Shown here one piece after another: positions 15,076 through 24,721 of a stretch of 64,000 nt of DNA. The DNA is from Natrinema saccharevitans (GTDB lineage: Archaea > Halobacteriota > Halobacteria > Halobacteriales > Natrialbaceae): positions 2,108,001 through 2,172,000 of the forward strand of contig NZ_LWLN01000001.1 of assembly GCF_001953745.1 (NCBI RefSeq). The letters are read 5' to 3'. The notes under the pieces were generated by a model. It saw only the letters and a list, made by a program, of their open reading frames with translations. It ran no database searches and was not told the DNA's origin. Positions within the stretch are counted from its first letter, which is position 1; the number at the start of each line of letters is the position of its first letter. The position numbers were made by a program, and so were the translations under genes.

Positions 15076-18000
15076 TCAGTCATCGGTCGCCGCCCCCACG
15101 GCCTCGTTGGTGGTCCGCGCCTCGAGGTCGCCCTCGACCTCGAGGTTCAGATCGCGCAGGCGGTCGACCGTCTCGTCGTCGGCGTTCCACAGATCGCGCT
15201 CGACGGCCTCGAGCAAGGTGTCCGTGATCGACTCGAGCGCCCACGGGTTCACGTCGCGCATCCAGTCCTGTCGCTCCTCGTCGAAGGCGAACTTTGCGGC
15301 GACTTCCTCCCAGAGGGTGTCGCTCACGACGCCGGTGGTCGCGTCCCAGCCCAGCGTCACGTCGACCGTCGTCGAGAGGTCGCCCGCGCCCTTGTAGCCG
15401 TGGTCCTCCATGGACTCGAGCCAGTCCGGATTCAGCACGCGCGAGCGCATCGCCTTGCGGACCTTCTCCTCGTTGGTGTAGACGTCGACGTTGTCGGGGT
15501 CCGAGGAGTCGCCGACGTAGGAAGCCGGCTCCGCGCCCGAGATCTCGCTCACCGCGGAGATGAAGCCGCCGTGGAAGGCGTACCAGTCCGAGGAGTCGAA
15601 CTCGTCTTGCTCCATCGTGTCCTCGATCTTGACCGTCGCGTCGACGCTCGAGAGGCGGCGCTCGAAGGCGTCGTGGGCGTCGGAAACGCGCCCTCTCGAG
15701 CCCATCGCGTAGCCGCCCCACTGGACGTAGACGGAGGCGAGGTCGGAGCGGTCGTCCCAGTTGCCCTCGTCGACGGCCTTGTTCGTCCCGGCACCGTAGC
15801 CGCCGGGCTTGGTCGTGAAGACTCGATGCTTTGCTGCCTTCCGAGCGTCCGACTCGTCGAGGCCTTCTTCCTCCTCGAGTTCGGCCTGCTCCTCCTCGAC
15901 GTGTTTCTTCACGTAGTTCATCTCGTGCGGTTCGTCGAGGTCGACGACGGCGTCCACGGCGTCGTGGATGACCCCCGCCGCGGCCGGGAAGGCGTCGCGG
16001 AACAGGCCCGAGACGCGGGTCGTCACGTCGACTCGCGGTCGGTCGAGTTCCTCGAGCGGGATCGGCTCGACGTCGTCGATCCGGCCGGCGTCGGTCCACC
16101 GCGGTTCGACGCCCATCATCGCGAGCACCTGGGCGATCGTCTCGCCGCGAGTGCGCACCGTCGGGGTGCCCCACGCGACCACGCCGATCTCCTCGGGGTA
16201 CTCGCCGTTCTCGTCGCGGTGGCGCTCGAGGACGCCCTCTGCCACCTCCCGGCCGACCTTCCAGGCCGCTTTCGCGGGTACCTTGCGCGGGTCGAGCGTG
16301 TAGAAGTTCCGCGCCGTCGGGAGTAGATCGACGCCGCCGCGGGTCGGCGCGCCCGATCCGCCCGGCGGCACGTACTCGCCCGAGAGCGCGTCCGCGGTGC
16401 GCGGGATCTCGTCTTCGGCCCCCTGGACGCGGGGCTGGGCCTCCTCGCAGACGTAGGCCAGCGCCTTCCGGAGGTCGTCGTGGGCACCGGATTTCGCTCG
16501 TGCGTCGCCGATCGTCTCGAGGTCGACGACGAGCAGGTTCATGTTGACCTCGTCGTCGGGGCCGCCCTCGAGTTCCGACTCGGGCACGTCGAAGTCGTGC
16601 TCAGCGAGCGTCTCGAGCAGGGCCACGCTCGTCTCGTAGACCTCGTCGGCCGCCTCGGCGTAGGTCATCCCGAGATCGTCGTCGTACTCGCCGGGCGACT
16701 CGAGCATCGTCTCGTAGTCGACGCCCAGTACGCCGGCCACGCTCTCGCGCAGGCTCGGCGCGCCGGGGTTCTCGAGGCGGGTCAGCGCGACCAGATACTC
16801 CACGAGGCGTTCGTCGGCCGGCGGCTCGGACATGGTGTGCAGCCCGAGCCGGATCTGGGTCGTCTTGACGTCGGTGAGGTACTCGTGGATCCGTTCGACC
16901 AGTTCGTCGATATCGACCTCGTCCCCAGCGACCTCGCCCTCCGCGAGGCTCGAGCCGGCCGCGTCGGGGCCGCGAACGTCGGCCCGCTCGTCGATGGTGC
17001 CCCCGATTCCCAGCTCGACTGCGAGGTCCAGTTCTTCGACTTTCTCGCGGATGAGATCCTCGAGGTGCTGGCCGTCGTCCGCGCGGGCGTCTTCCATCCC
17101 GGCTTCCCGATATTGATTTGCAAGCTCCTCGAGTTCCGACAGCTCGTCGTACGTCCCCGCGTTTCGCATCACGGGCGTCAGATAGTCGACGATCGCCGCG
17201 TACGAGCGCCGCTTGGCCTGGGTTCCTTCACCGGGGTTGTTGACGATGTACGGGTAGACGTTCGGGACGTCGTCCACCAGCTGGTCGGGCGCGCTCTCGC
17301 CGTTCAGGCCGACGGTCTTCCCGGGGAGCCACTCGAGGCTGCCGTGGGTCCCGAGGTGGACCACCGCGTCGGTTTCGAACGTATTCCGGAGCCAGCCGTA
17401 GAATGCGAAGTAGTCGTGTGGCGGCTGCAAGTCCGAATCGTGGTAGACCTTCGAGGGATCCATGCCGAACCCGCGCGGGGGCTGGACGGTGACGAGGACG
17501 TTGCCGAACTCGACGCCGGGGATCGCGAACGGCCGATCGGGGACCTCGCCCCACTCCTCGATAACGTTCTCCTGGAACCGCTCGTCGGCCTCGGAGAACC
17601 AGTCCGCGTAGGTGTCCGGCGACACCACGTCGACCGAGCGGTCGCGGACGTCCTCCGGCGCGACCCAGCGGTCCTCGAGCGTAAGCTGCGCCGTCAGTTT
17701 CTCCACGAGGGACTGCCCGCTCTCCGGCATCTCGTCACCTAAATCGTAGCCGCGGGCGTCGAGTTCCTCGAGCAGGTTGACGGTCGATTCGGGACTGTCG
17801 AGCCCGAACGCGGTTCCGATCCCGTCGTCGCTAGGCGGGTAGTTGTGCAGGACGACGGCGACCCGTTTGTCCTCGTTGGGCGTGTGTCGGAGTTCCGCCC
17901 AGTTGACCGCCAGTCGAGTCGCGTGGTCGATCCGGTCCTCGATCGGGCAGTGGTGTTTCGGCGCGGAGCCGATGCCGGCCGCGTCGTCGGTGCGTTCCTT

Positions 18001-18966
18001 GCCGGAGATCGGATGGGTGATGACGTTGCCGTCGAACTCCGGCAGCGCGACCGAGAGCGCGAGTTCGAAGCCCATGACGCCCGTGTCGCTGGACTCGTAC
18101 CGGGATCGGGAGCGCATCGTGGTGACCGTCTGCAGAACGGGCACGCCGAGTCGGTCGAGGAAGACGTCTTCCGCACTGCTGCCCTCGTCGCTGGCGCTGC
18201 GGCCGCGCTCGTCCATCGAGAGGGAGAACATAAAGGACGACAGCACGGCGTCGACGACGGACTGGCCGTCATCGTCGATCAGCCAGTTATCGGTCACCCA
18301 CTCGGCGTCTTCCTGCTCGTCGGTGTCCGTCGCGGGGTTACAGAAGATCGGCAGGGCGTTGGCCCCCTGTGCCTCGAGGGCCCGGACCTGCCGATCGACG
18401 TACCGGGTGTTCTCGTGGGTCCAGTGGGACTCGTAGAACCAGACCGCGACCGTCGGCTTGTCGGACTCGTAGGTCGCGAGCAGGTCCTCGTACTCGATCC
18501 CCGGATGGTCGGGGTGGTAGACCCCCTCCGTTGGGAGTTCCGTCGGTTCGTCGTACTCGATATCGCGGCCCTCGTACTCGGCCGCGAGGAACCGACAGAG
18601 GTTCGCGACGTTGATCGTCCCGCCCTTCTCGAGGTAGTCGTAGACGCGGTCTCGATAACCGTCCGAGACCGTCGTGTCCTCGAAGGCGAAAGCGTCGCCG
18701 GTCGCCTTGACGATCAGCGGTACGCCCGCCTCCGCGAGCGCGCCCGTCGCGTAGTCGTAGCCCGGCATGCTGTCTTCGGCCCCGTGCAGCCAGAAGATCG
18801 CCGCCGCGGCGTCGTCCAGTTCCTCCACGAACGCCTCGACGTCGGCCTCCTCGTCGAGGTCGCTCTCCGAGCGCACCACGAGGTCGATCCCCTCGAGGCG
18901 CTCGGCGGCCCGCCCGATCGAGCCGAGTTCGTTCTCCGTCGCGGTATAGATCCCGATCCGTGTCAT
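15076..18966 (-). CDS. cobN: Cobaltochelatase large subunit CobN
   Basis: A 1296-residue CobN/ChlH-type protein, the porphyrin-binding subunit of the ATP-dependent cobaltochelatase. Characteristic segments include WFYESHWTHENTRYVD, IFCNPATDTDEQ, the region HLGTHGSLEWLPGKTVGL (about residue 555) and GWDATTGVVSDTLWEEVA near the C-terminus, all in family order. Its length matches CobN (1100-1400). In the aerobic pathway it works with CobS/CobT; here the motor is the divergent ChlI/ChlD-like gene 34 bases away. Co-occurrence with CbiX means this organism has both early and late type chelatases. The operon continues with cbiC and cbiE. Confidence 0.95.
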   Translation of the reverse strand: MTRIGIYTATENELGSIGRAAERLEGIDLVVRSESDLDEEADVEAFVEELDDAAAAIFWLHGAEDSMPGYDYATGALAEAGVPLIVKATGDAFAFEDTTVSDGYRDRVYDYLEKGGTINVANLCRFLAAEYEGRDIEYDEPTELPTEGVYHPDHPGIEYEDLLATYESDKPTVAVWFYESHWTHENTRYVDRQVRALEAQGANALPIFCNPATDTDEQEDAEWVTDNWLIDDDGQSVVDAVLSSFMFSLSMDERGRSASDEGSSAEDVFLDRLGVPVLQTVTTMRSRSRYESSDTGVMGFELALSVALPEFDGNVITHPISGKERTDDAAGIGSAPKHHCPIEDRIDHATRLAVNWAELRHTPNEDKRVAVVLHNYPPSDDGIGTAFGLDSPESTVNLLEELDARGYDLGDEMPESGQSLVEKLTAQLTLEDRWVAPEDVRDRSVDVVSPDTYADWFSEADERFQENVIEEWGEVPDRPFAIPGVEFGNVLVTVQPPRGFGMDPSKVYHDSDLQPPHDYFAFYGWLRNTFETDAVVHLGTHGSLEWLPGKTVGLNGESAPDQLVDDVPNVYPYIVNNPGEGTQAKRRSYAAIVDYLTPVMRNAGTYDELSELEELANQYREAGMEDARADDGQHLEDLIREKVEELDLAVELGIGGTIDERADVRGPDAAGSSLAEGEVAGDEVDIDELVERIHEYLTDVKTTQIRLGLHTMSEPPADERLVEYLVALTRLENPGAPSLRESVAGVLGVDYETMLESPGEYDDDLGMTYAEAADEVYETSVALLETLAEHDFDVPESELEGGPDDEVNMNLLVVDLETIGDARAKSGAHDDLRKALAYVCEEAQPRVQGAEDEIPRTADALSGEYVPPGGSGAPTRGGVDLLPTARNFYTLDPRKVPAKAAWKVGREVAEGVLERHRDENGEYPEEIGVVAWGTPTVRTRGETIAQVLAMMGVEPRWTDAGRIDDVEPIPLEELDRPRVDVTTRVSGLFRDAFPAAAGVIHDAVDAVVDLDEPHEMNYVKKHVEEEQAELEEEEGLDESDARKAAKHRVFTTKPGGYGAGTNKAVDEGNWDDRSDLASVYVQWGGYAMGSRGRVSDAHDAFERRLSSVDATVKIEDTMEQDEFDSSDWYAFHGGFISAVSEISGAEPASYVGDSSDPDNVDVYTNEEKVRKAMRSRVLNPDWLESMEDHGYKGAGDLSTTVDVTLGWDATTGVVSDTLWEEVAAKFAFDEERQDWMRDVNPWALESITDTLLEAVERDLWNADDETVDRLRDLNLEVEGDLEARTTNEAVGAATDD

Positions 18967-19000
18967 CGTACTTTTAAACCTCTATTGTATTAGCTCAAGT
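18967..19000. promoter_or_regulatory. 34-base divergent promoter between cobN and the chelatase motor gene
   Basis: The two ATGs face away from each other across only 34 bases. TTTTAAA at 18972-18978 is centred about 26 bases before the plus-strand ATG, and a TAATACAAT stretch on the minus strand (about 18983-18992) is centred about 22-25 bases before the minus-strand ATG. Both fit leaderless transcription, so each TATA box would lie close to the other gene's start. Balanced or mutually exclusive expression follows as inference. Confidence 0.6.
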
Positions 19001-21172
19001 ATGGTTGCAAACGCCGGGGGCAAAAAGCTGTCGTCACTCCCCTTTCCGGCGATCGTCGGACAGGACGAGCTAAAGCGCGTGTTGCTCACCGTCGCGGCCA
19101 ACGACGGCCTCGACGGGGCGCTGATCGTCGGCGAGAAAGGGACCGCGAAGTCGACCGCCGTTCGGGCGCTCGTCGATCTGCTGCCCGAACAGCGGGCCGT
19201 CGCCGACTGCCCGTACGGCTGTTCGCCCGACGACCCCGACCTGCAGTGTGCCGACTGTCGCGACCGCGACGCCGCCGATCTACCGGTCGAAATCCGACCC
19301 GTTCCGCTCGTGACGCTGCCGCTGGGCGCGACTCGAGATCGGGTCGTCGGCACCCTCTCGGTCGAGGACGCCCTCGCGGGAGAGGCGGACTTCGATCCCG
19401 GCCTACTGGCCCGCGCCCATCGGGGCATCCTCTACGTCGACGAGGTCAACCTGCTCGACGACCACCTCGTGGATGTCATCCTCGATGCCGCCGCAAGCGG
19501 CGTCAACACCGTCGAGCGCGACGGGATCAGCGTCTCCCACCCCGCCGAGTTTACCCTGATCGGCACGATGAACCCCGAGGAGGGCGACCTGCGTCCCCAA
19601 CTGCGGGACCGCTTCGCCCTGCAGGCCAGCGTCGAGGGCTGCCGGGCGATCGACGACCGCGTCGAGATCATCGACCGCGCGCTCGGGGCCGACGACGGCG
19701 CGTCCGACCCCCGGACCGAGTACGCCGACGCGGTCGACGCCCTGCGAGACGAGCTGGCCGCGGCCCGAGAGCGGCTCTCGAGCGTCGCCCTCCCGACCGA
19801 CTTCAAGGCCGAAATCGCCGACCTCTGTCTCGAGGCCGGCGTCGACGGCCACCGCGGCGACGTGGCGACCGCCCGAACCGCGATGACCATCGCGGCGCTC
19901 GAGGGCCGCGAGACAGTCATCGAGGCCGACGTCCACGAGGCCGCGACCTACGCGCTGCCCCACCGGCTCCGGAGTACGCCCTTCGAGGACGAACCCGACC
20001 TCGATGACCTGCTCGAGGACCGGTTCGACGAGGAGTCGCCGGACGAGGCCGACGGGGAGGAGGGCGACGCGGACGACGGCGACGGCGCGGCGGAACCGGA
20101 CAACGAGGACGGTGACGTCGAGTCCGAACCGGACGACGGTGACGACCGCGGTGATCGCGGCGAGGGAAACGGGCACGAGGGTGACGACGGCGCGGACGGT
20201 GAGGACTCGAGCGACGGGCCGGGTTTCGACGACGGCGACCGACCCGACTCGACGGAACAGTCGCCCGCCGAAGCCGGCGACGGCGGGTCCGAGGACGGCT
20301 CGAGCGACGGGGAATCGGAGTCGGAGTCCGACGACGGGGACGAGGAGACCGCCCAGTCGCTGGTGCCCGGCCAGCAGCGGGCCGGAATCGGCGAGGCGGC
20401 CGCGCCCGATCTCGAGTCGCCGACCGTCGACGGCGAAACGGCGACCGTGACCGGCTCGCGTGCGAGTACGTCGCCGAGTACGGACAATCGGGGCGCTCGC
20501 GTGCGTACCGAACCCGCCTCGGGCGACGGGTCGATCGACGCCGCGGCGTCGGTCCGGTCGGCCGCCGCCCGCGGGGAGTCCCGCGTCGGCGAGGCCGACC
20601 TCCGGCAGTCGGTCCGGACCGGCGACACCTCGGTGACGATCGTCTTCGCCGTCGACGCCAGCGCCTCGATGCGACCCGCCATGCGGACCGCGAAAGGCGT
20701 CGTCCTCGAGCTGCTGCGGGACAGCTACGAACACCGCGATCGGGTCGCGTTCGTCGCCTTCGCCGGCGAGGACGCCGACGTCTTGCTCCCGCCGACAGAC
20801 AGCGTCTCGCTGGCCGCCCGCCACCTCAAGGACCTGCCCTCCGGCGACCGGACGCCGCTGCCGGCCGGCCTCGAGACCTCGCGAAAGGTCCTCGAGCGCG
20901 CCGAGACCGACGCCTCGGTGCTCGTCCTCGTCACGGACGGCCGGGCGAACGTCGCCGACGGGAGTCCGACCGAGGCGACGCGGCGAGCGGCTCGCGCCCT
21001 CGCCGACGGCGACACGCGAGTCGTCGTCGTCGACGCGGGGGACGACTCCCGGGCCGGCCTCTCGGAACTGGTCGCCGGCGAGACCGAGGGGGAGCTGGTC
21101 GCCCTCGAGTCGCTGTCGGTCGAGACGGTCCGGGCCGCCGCGGAGCGGGCGGCCGACGAGACGCGGCGATAG
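19001..21172 (+). CDS. Cobaltochelatase ATPase/VWA subunit (fused ChlI-ChlD type)
   Basis: A 723-residue fusion of an AAA+ motor and a von Willebrand A domain, the counterpart of CobS plus CobT or BchI plus BchD. The Walker A motif is GEKGTAKST (44-52), and Walker B is LYVDEVN (144-150). Between them four cysteines (C70, C74, C83, C86) form a likely zinc knuckle typical of the cobaltochelatase type. Residues about 335-470 are an extremely acidic Asp/Glu/Gly linker. The VWA domain starts near 540, with the metal site D552-x-S-x-S556. It would drive cobalt insertion with CobN, encoded divergently next door. Confidence 0.92.
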   Translation: MVANAGGKKLSSLPFPAIVGQDELKRVLLTVAANDGLDGALIVGEKGTAKSTAVRALVDLLPEQRAVADCPYGCSPDDPDLQCADCRDRDAADLPVEIRPVPLVTLPLGATRDRVVGTLSVEDALAGEADFDPGLLARAHRGILYVDEVNLLDDHLVDVILDAAASGVNTVERDGISVSHPAEFTLIGTMNPEEGDLRPQLRDRFALQASVEGCRAIDDRVEIIDRALGADDGASDPRTEYADAVDALRDELAAARERLSSVALPTDFKAEIADLCLEAGVDGHRGDVATARTAMTIAALEGRETVIEADVHEAATYALPHRLRSTPFEDEPDLDDLLEDRFDEESPDEADGEEGDADDGDGAAEPDNEDGDVESEPDDGDDRGDRGEGNGHEGDDGADGEDSSDGPGFDDGDRPDSTEQSPAEAGDGGSEDGSSDGESESESDDGDEETAQSLVPGQQRAGIGEAAAPDLESPTVDGETATVTGSRASTSPSTDNRGARVRTEPASGDGSIDAAASVRSAAARGESRVGEADLRQSVRTGDTSVTIVFAVDASASMRPAMRTAKGVVLELLRDSYEHRDRVAFVAFAGEDADVLLPPTDSVSLAARHLKDLPSGDRTPLPAGLETSRKVLERAETDASVLVLVTDGRANVADGSPTEATRRAARALADGDTRVVVVDAGDDSRAGLSELVAGETEGELVALESLSVETVRAAAERAADETRR

Positions 21173-21293
21173 GGCGGGCTCGAGTGTGACGGGCGACGGC
21201 GGAGACGCCGACCCGCGACGGGACGGCGAGCGCGTGCTGAATCCAAGATCAACACCCCTTTGACCCCCCTCGCGTGTTATCCGACGAGAATCG

Positions 21294-22856
21294 ATGACGG
21301 GGGACGAGGCAGTCGCCGACGAGGCCGTCGGCGACGACATCGAATACGGAATCGACGAACAGCCGCCGCTGGGCGAGTCGGTCGTGCTGGGGATCCAGCA
21401 CTACCTGACGATGGTCGGCGCGAACATCGCCGTGCCGTTGATACTGGCGGATGCGATGGGAATGACCGACTATCCCGGTGTTACCGCACGGTTCATCGGG
21501 ACCTTCTTCGTCGTCTCGGGGATCGCGACGCTGGCCCAGACGACGTTCGGGAACCGGTATCCGATCGTGCAGGGCGCGCCGTTCTCGATGCTGGCACCGG
21601 CGCTGGCGATCATCGGCGTCGTCACCGCCGGCGGCGTCTCGGGCCAGCCGAGCTGGGAGGCCGCACTGGTGCAGTTACAGGGTGCGATCATCGTCGCCTC
21701 AATCGTCGAGGTCGCGATGGGCTACTTCGGTCTGGTCGGGAAGCTCCGCCGGTTCCTCTCACCGGTCGTCGTCGCGCCGACGATCGCGCTGATCGGGCTG
21801 TCGCTGTTTAGCGCCCCGCAGATCACGGCGGAGAACCAGAGCTGGCCGCTGCTCGCGCTCACGCTCGGATTGATCCTCCTGTTCTCGCAGTATCTCGACG
21901 TCAAACACAGGGCGTTCCGACTCTATCCGGTCATTCTGGCGCTGGTCATCGCCTGGGTCGCCGCCGCAGCGCTGTCGGTACTCGGCGTGATCGGCAGCGG
22001 TCATCCGGGCTTCGTCGATCTCGGAGCAGTCGCAAACACGCAGCCGATCATGCCGATCTACCCCTTCCAGTGGGGCACGCCGCAGGTGACGACCGCGTTC
22101 GTCGTCGGGATGTTCGCCGGGGTGTTGGCCTCGATCGTCGAGAGCATCGGCGACTACTACGCGGTGGCCAACATCACCGGCTCGGGCGCGCCCAGCGAGC
22201 GCCGAATCAACCACGGCATCGGCATGGAGGGGCTGATGAACGTCTTCTCCGGCATCATGGGCACCGGCGGCTCGACCTCCTACTCCGAGAACATCGGCGC
22301 GATCGGGCTGACCGGCGTCGCCTCGAGATACGTCGTCCAGCTCGGGGCCGCGGTGATGCTGGTCGTCGGCTTCGTCGGCTACTTCGGCCAGCTGATCGCG
22401 ACGATTCCGGACCCGATCGTCGGCGGCCTCTTCATCGCCATGTTCGGCCAGATCGTCGCCGTCGGGATCTCGAACCTTCGCCACGTCGATCTCGACTCCT
22501 CGCGCAACACCTTCGTCATCGGCTTCGCGCTCTTCGTCGGGCTGGCGATCCCGGCCTACATGGGCAACTTCGAGAGTACGATCGCGTTCCGCGAGGGCGT
22601 CGGCCTCGAGGCCGTCCTCGCGGAGGCGGGCGTCGCGACGCCGATCGAAGCCGCCGCACAGGCGGTCGTCGACACCGTCTACATCATCGGCTCGACGGGC
22701 ATGGCCGTCGGCGGCCTCGCCGCGCTCGTGCTGGACAACACGATTCCGGGTTCCCGTGAGGAACGCGGGCTCGCGGCGTGGGACCGCATCACCGAGGACG
22801 ACGCCGACTTCGAATCGTTCCGGGACCGCTGGCTCGCCCGCGACGACGCCGACTGA
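21294..22856 (+). CDS. Nucleobase:cation symporter-2 family permease (uracil/xanthine type)
   Basis: A 520-residue NCS2 permease with about 12-14 membrane segments. Diagnostic features are the early GIQHYLTMVGANIAVPL, the substrate-site stretch VGMFAGVLASIVESIGDYYA with its conserved glutamate, and GTGGSTSYSENIGAIGLTGVASR. It imports uracil, xanthine or a related base with protons or sodium; the specificity cannot be told. The C-terminal tail (about 485-520) is charged and cytoplasmic. The gene stands alone: 121 bases after the chelatase gene and 115 before the hydrolase, each with its own promoter-like region. Confidence 0.9.
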   Translation: MTGDEAVADEAVGDDIEYGIDEQPPLGESVVLGIQHYLTMVGANIAVPLILADAMGMTDYPGVTARFIGTFFVVSGIATLAQTTFGNRYPIVQGAPFSMLAPALAIIGVVTAGGVSGQPSWEAALVQLQGAIIVASIVEVAMGYFGLVGKLRRFLSPVVVAPTIALIGLSLFSAPQITAENQSWPLLALTLGLILLFSQYLDVKHRAFRLYPVILALVIAWVAAAALSVLGVIGSGHPGFVDLGAVANTQPIMPIYPFQWGTPQVTTAFVVGMFAGVLASIVESIGDYYAVANITGSGAPSERRINHGIGMEGLMNVFSGIMGTGGSTSYSENIGAIGLTGVASRYVVQLGAAVMLVVGFVGYFGQLIATIPDPIVGGLFIAMFGQIVAVGISNLRHVDLDSSRNTFVIGFALFVGLAIPAYMGNFESTIAFREGVGLEAVLAEAGVATPIEAAAQAVVDTVYIIGSTGMAVGGLAALVLDNTIPGSREERGLAAWDRITEDDADFESFRDRWLARDDAD

Positions 22857-22971
22857 ACGCGCCCCACGAGGCGGACCGACTTCCCTCGCCGTTCCGCGCT
22901 TTTAGACGCCGTTCACAGCCCGTGCCAACGCAACCCGGCGTTCTAATAGCTGCCGAGCCCCAATAGGAGAC

Positions 22972-23796
22972 ATGGCGGAACTCGACCTCGCGGACGGGAC
23001 GATCTGGTACGAGACGACCGGTGTGACCGACGGCGACCCGCTGGTGTTCATCCACGGCGGCTGGATGACCGGCGACGCCTGGGGCCCTCAGGTCGAGCGC
23101 TTCGCCGAGGACTACCGCGTCGTCACGCTCGACGTTCGGGGCCACGGCCGGACCGGCGCGACCGACGCCGACGCGTACTCGATCGAACTCTTCACCGACG
23201 ACCTCGAGGCCTTGTTCGCCGCCCTCGAGATCGAGCGGCCGATCCTCTGTGGGCTCTCGCTCGGGTCGATGGTCGCCCAAGAGTATGTGGACCGCCATCC
23301 AGACGGCGCGAGGGCGGCGATCCTCGGCGGCGCGGTCCGCTCGATGCCGCCGGTCGAGGTCCCCGGTGGGATGAAGTCCCTCTGGTCGCCACTGCCGGCC
23401 CTGTCGGCGACGCTGTCGGTCTCCGGCTCGGCGGGGACCTTCCGGTCGATGCTGTACTCGATCCGGGCGACGACCGGCGAGCGGTGGCTGTCGGTCGACC
23501 CCGAAACCAGGGCCGCGGCGATCGACGACGTCGGCGAGATCCCCGCCCGCGAGTTCCGCAAGATCTTCGATGCGCTCTACCGGTACGAACCGCCGGCACT
23601 GACCGGCCTCGAGATACCGACGCTCGTGGTCCACGGCGACCGGGAGGCCCCGCTCGTCAAGCGACAGGGAAAGCAGATCGTCTCGGCGGTCGCCGACGGC
23701 GACCGCCTGGTGCTGTCCGACTCGGGCCATCTCGTCAATCAGGACCGTCCGCGCGCGTTCAACAGCGCGGCCGCCGACTTCCTTCCCGCCGCGTAG
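22972..23796 (+). CDS. Alpha/beta hydrolase
   Basis: A 274-residue alpha/beta hydrolase. It has the oxyanion HGGW near residue 26, nucleophile elbow GLSLGSM (serine near 98), an acid in VVHGDREAP (near 222) and the catalytic histidine in DSGHLVNQDRP (near 251), so the triad is complete. No signal peptide, therefore cytoplasmic. Closest in style to esterase, lactonase or haloperoxidase-like enzymes; the substrate is unknown. An AT-rich TTCTAATAG stands about 27 bases before the ATG, consistent with leaderless transcription. Confidence 0.85.
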   Translation: MAELDLADGTIWYETTGVTDGDPLVFIHGGWMTGDAWGPQVERFAEDYRVVTLDVRGHGRTGATDADAYSIELFTDDLEALFAALEIERPILCGLSLGSMVAQEYVDRHPDGARAAILGGAVRSMPPVEVPGGMKSLWSPLPALSATLSVSGSAGTFRSMLYSIRATTGERWLSVDPETRAAAIDDVGEIPAREFRKIFDALYRYEPPALTGLEIPTLVVHGDREAPLVKRQGKQIVSAVADGDRLVLSDSGHLVNQDRPRAFNSAAADFLPAA

Positions 23797-23940
23797 GTCC
23801 GATCGGTCGGGACGCCACGTCGACGGCCCCGACCGTCGGCACCGGTCTCCCAACGTGCTTTGGCGATACCCCGAAGGGGATCTCCGTCCTAGGTACGTTC
23901 GCAATCGACCGACCGATTCGCCCCCTTGCAATTCAAACCA

Positions 23941-24594
23941 ATGAGTAGCCATCCTTCGGACGTCGACGACGGCCGCTCCGCCCCGCCGGACGACCACTGG
24001 TCCAGCGTCTCGAGACACGTTCTCAACAGCTACCGCGAGGCGAACAACGCGTTACTGGCCGCGATGGGCGTTCGCCCCGTGACCGGTTCGGACGCGACGC
24101 GGTCGGCCGCGGACACGACGGTCGAAACCCCCGCCGCCGAGGTCGCGTTCGGCGACGAGACCTGGATCGTGGAGCGCTCGACCGACGACCACGACTCGCT
24201 CGGCGTCGGCGACTACGTCCGCTTTAGCAAGCCGATCGCCGACACCGACGTCACCGCCTTCGCGCAGGTCTCCGGCGATACCAACCGCCTCCACCTCGAG
24301 TCCGAGTTCGCCGACGACACCCAGTTCGGCGGCCGGATCGCCCACGGGACCCTCGTCGCCGGAACGATCAGCGCCGCACTGGCCCGCCTCCCCGGACTGA
24401 CCGTCTATCTCTCGCAGGACCTCGAGTTCACCGGCCCGGTCGAGATCGGCGAGACGGTCACCGCCGAGTGCGAGATCGTCGAGGACCTCGGGGGCGACCG
24501 CTACCGCCTGCACACGACGGTCGTCGGCGAGGACGACGACCCCGTCATCGACGGCGAGGCCGTCGTCATCGTCGACGAACTCCCCGACGAGTAA
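23941..24594 (+). CDS. MaoC-like (R)-specific enoyl-CoA hydratase with a helical N-terminal extension
   Basis: A 217-residue hot-dog fold hydratase. The catalytic Asp/His pair lies in FAQVSGDTNRLHLESEFA (about residues 104-121), followed by FGGRIAHGTLVAGTI, as in PhaJ/MaoC proteins. The first ~45 residues are outside the fold: WSSVSRHVLNSYREANNAL forms an amphipathic helix that resembles phasin-like segments. It may supply (R)-3-hydroxyacyl-CoA for polyhydroxyalkanoate, which would fit the PhaB-like reductase at 8.9 kb, though the two genes are not adjacent. ATG 23941 is chosen over a TTG five codons upstream. Confidence 0.82.
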   Translation: MSSHPSDVDDGRSAPPDDHWSSVSRHVLNSYREANNALLAAMGVRPVTGSDATRSAADTTVETPAAEVAFGDETWIVERSTDDHDSLGVGDYVRFSKPIADTDVTAFAQVSGDTNRLHLESEFADDTQFGGRIAHGTLVAGTISAALARLPGLTVYLSQDLEFTGPVEIGETVTAECEIVEDLGGDRYRLHTTVVGEDDDPVIDGEAVVIVDELPDE

Positions 24595-24721
24595 GCGGGT
24601 CCGACGCACCGACGGCGCCGTCTCCGGGCGGGACGCGACGGACGATCGACAGCGCCCGATAGATCGATCGGTACGTTGGCTAACACAAAACCTGTATCGC
24701 TCGAGCGCAAGCGTCGGGACG

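Noticed and set aside
14350-16326. A 658-codon open frame on the plus strand opposite cbiC and cobN
   Set aside because: High GC keeps antisense frames open here; the composition lacks acidic bias, and the minus-strand CobN and CbiC are unmistakable.
20010-20350. Short tandem GAC/GAG-rich repeats in the chelatase motor gene as a possible CRISPR or satellite
   Set aside because: They are in-frame codons of the acidic linker, with no constant repeat unit or spacers.
19403-21340. A 645-codon minus-strand frame opposite the chelatase motor gene
   Set aside because: It mirrors the Asp/Glu codons of the plus-strand gene (GAC/GAG read as GTC/CTC), giving Val/Leu/Arg-rich nonsense without a domain.
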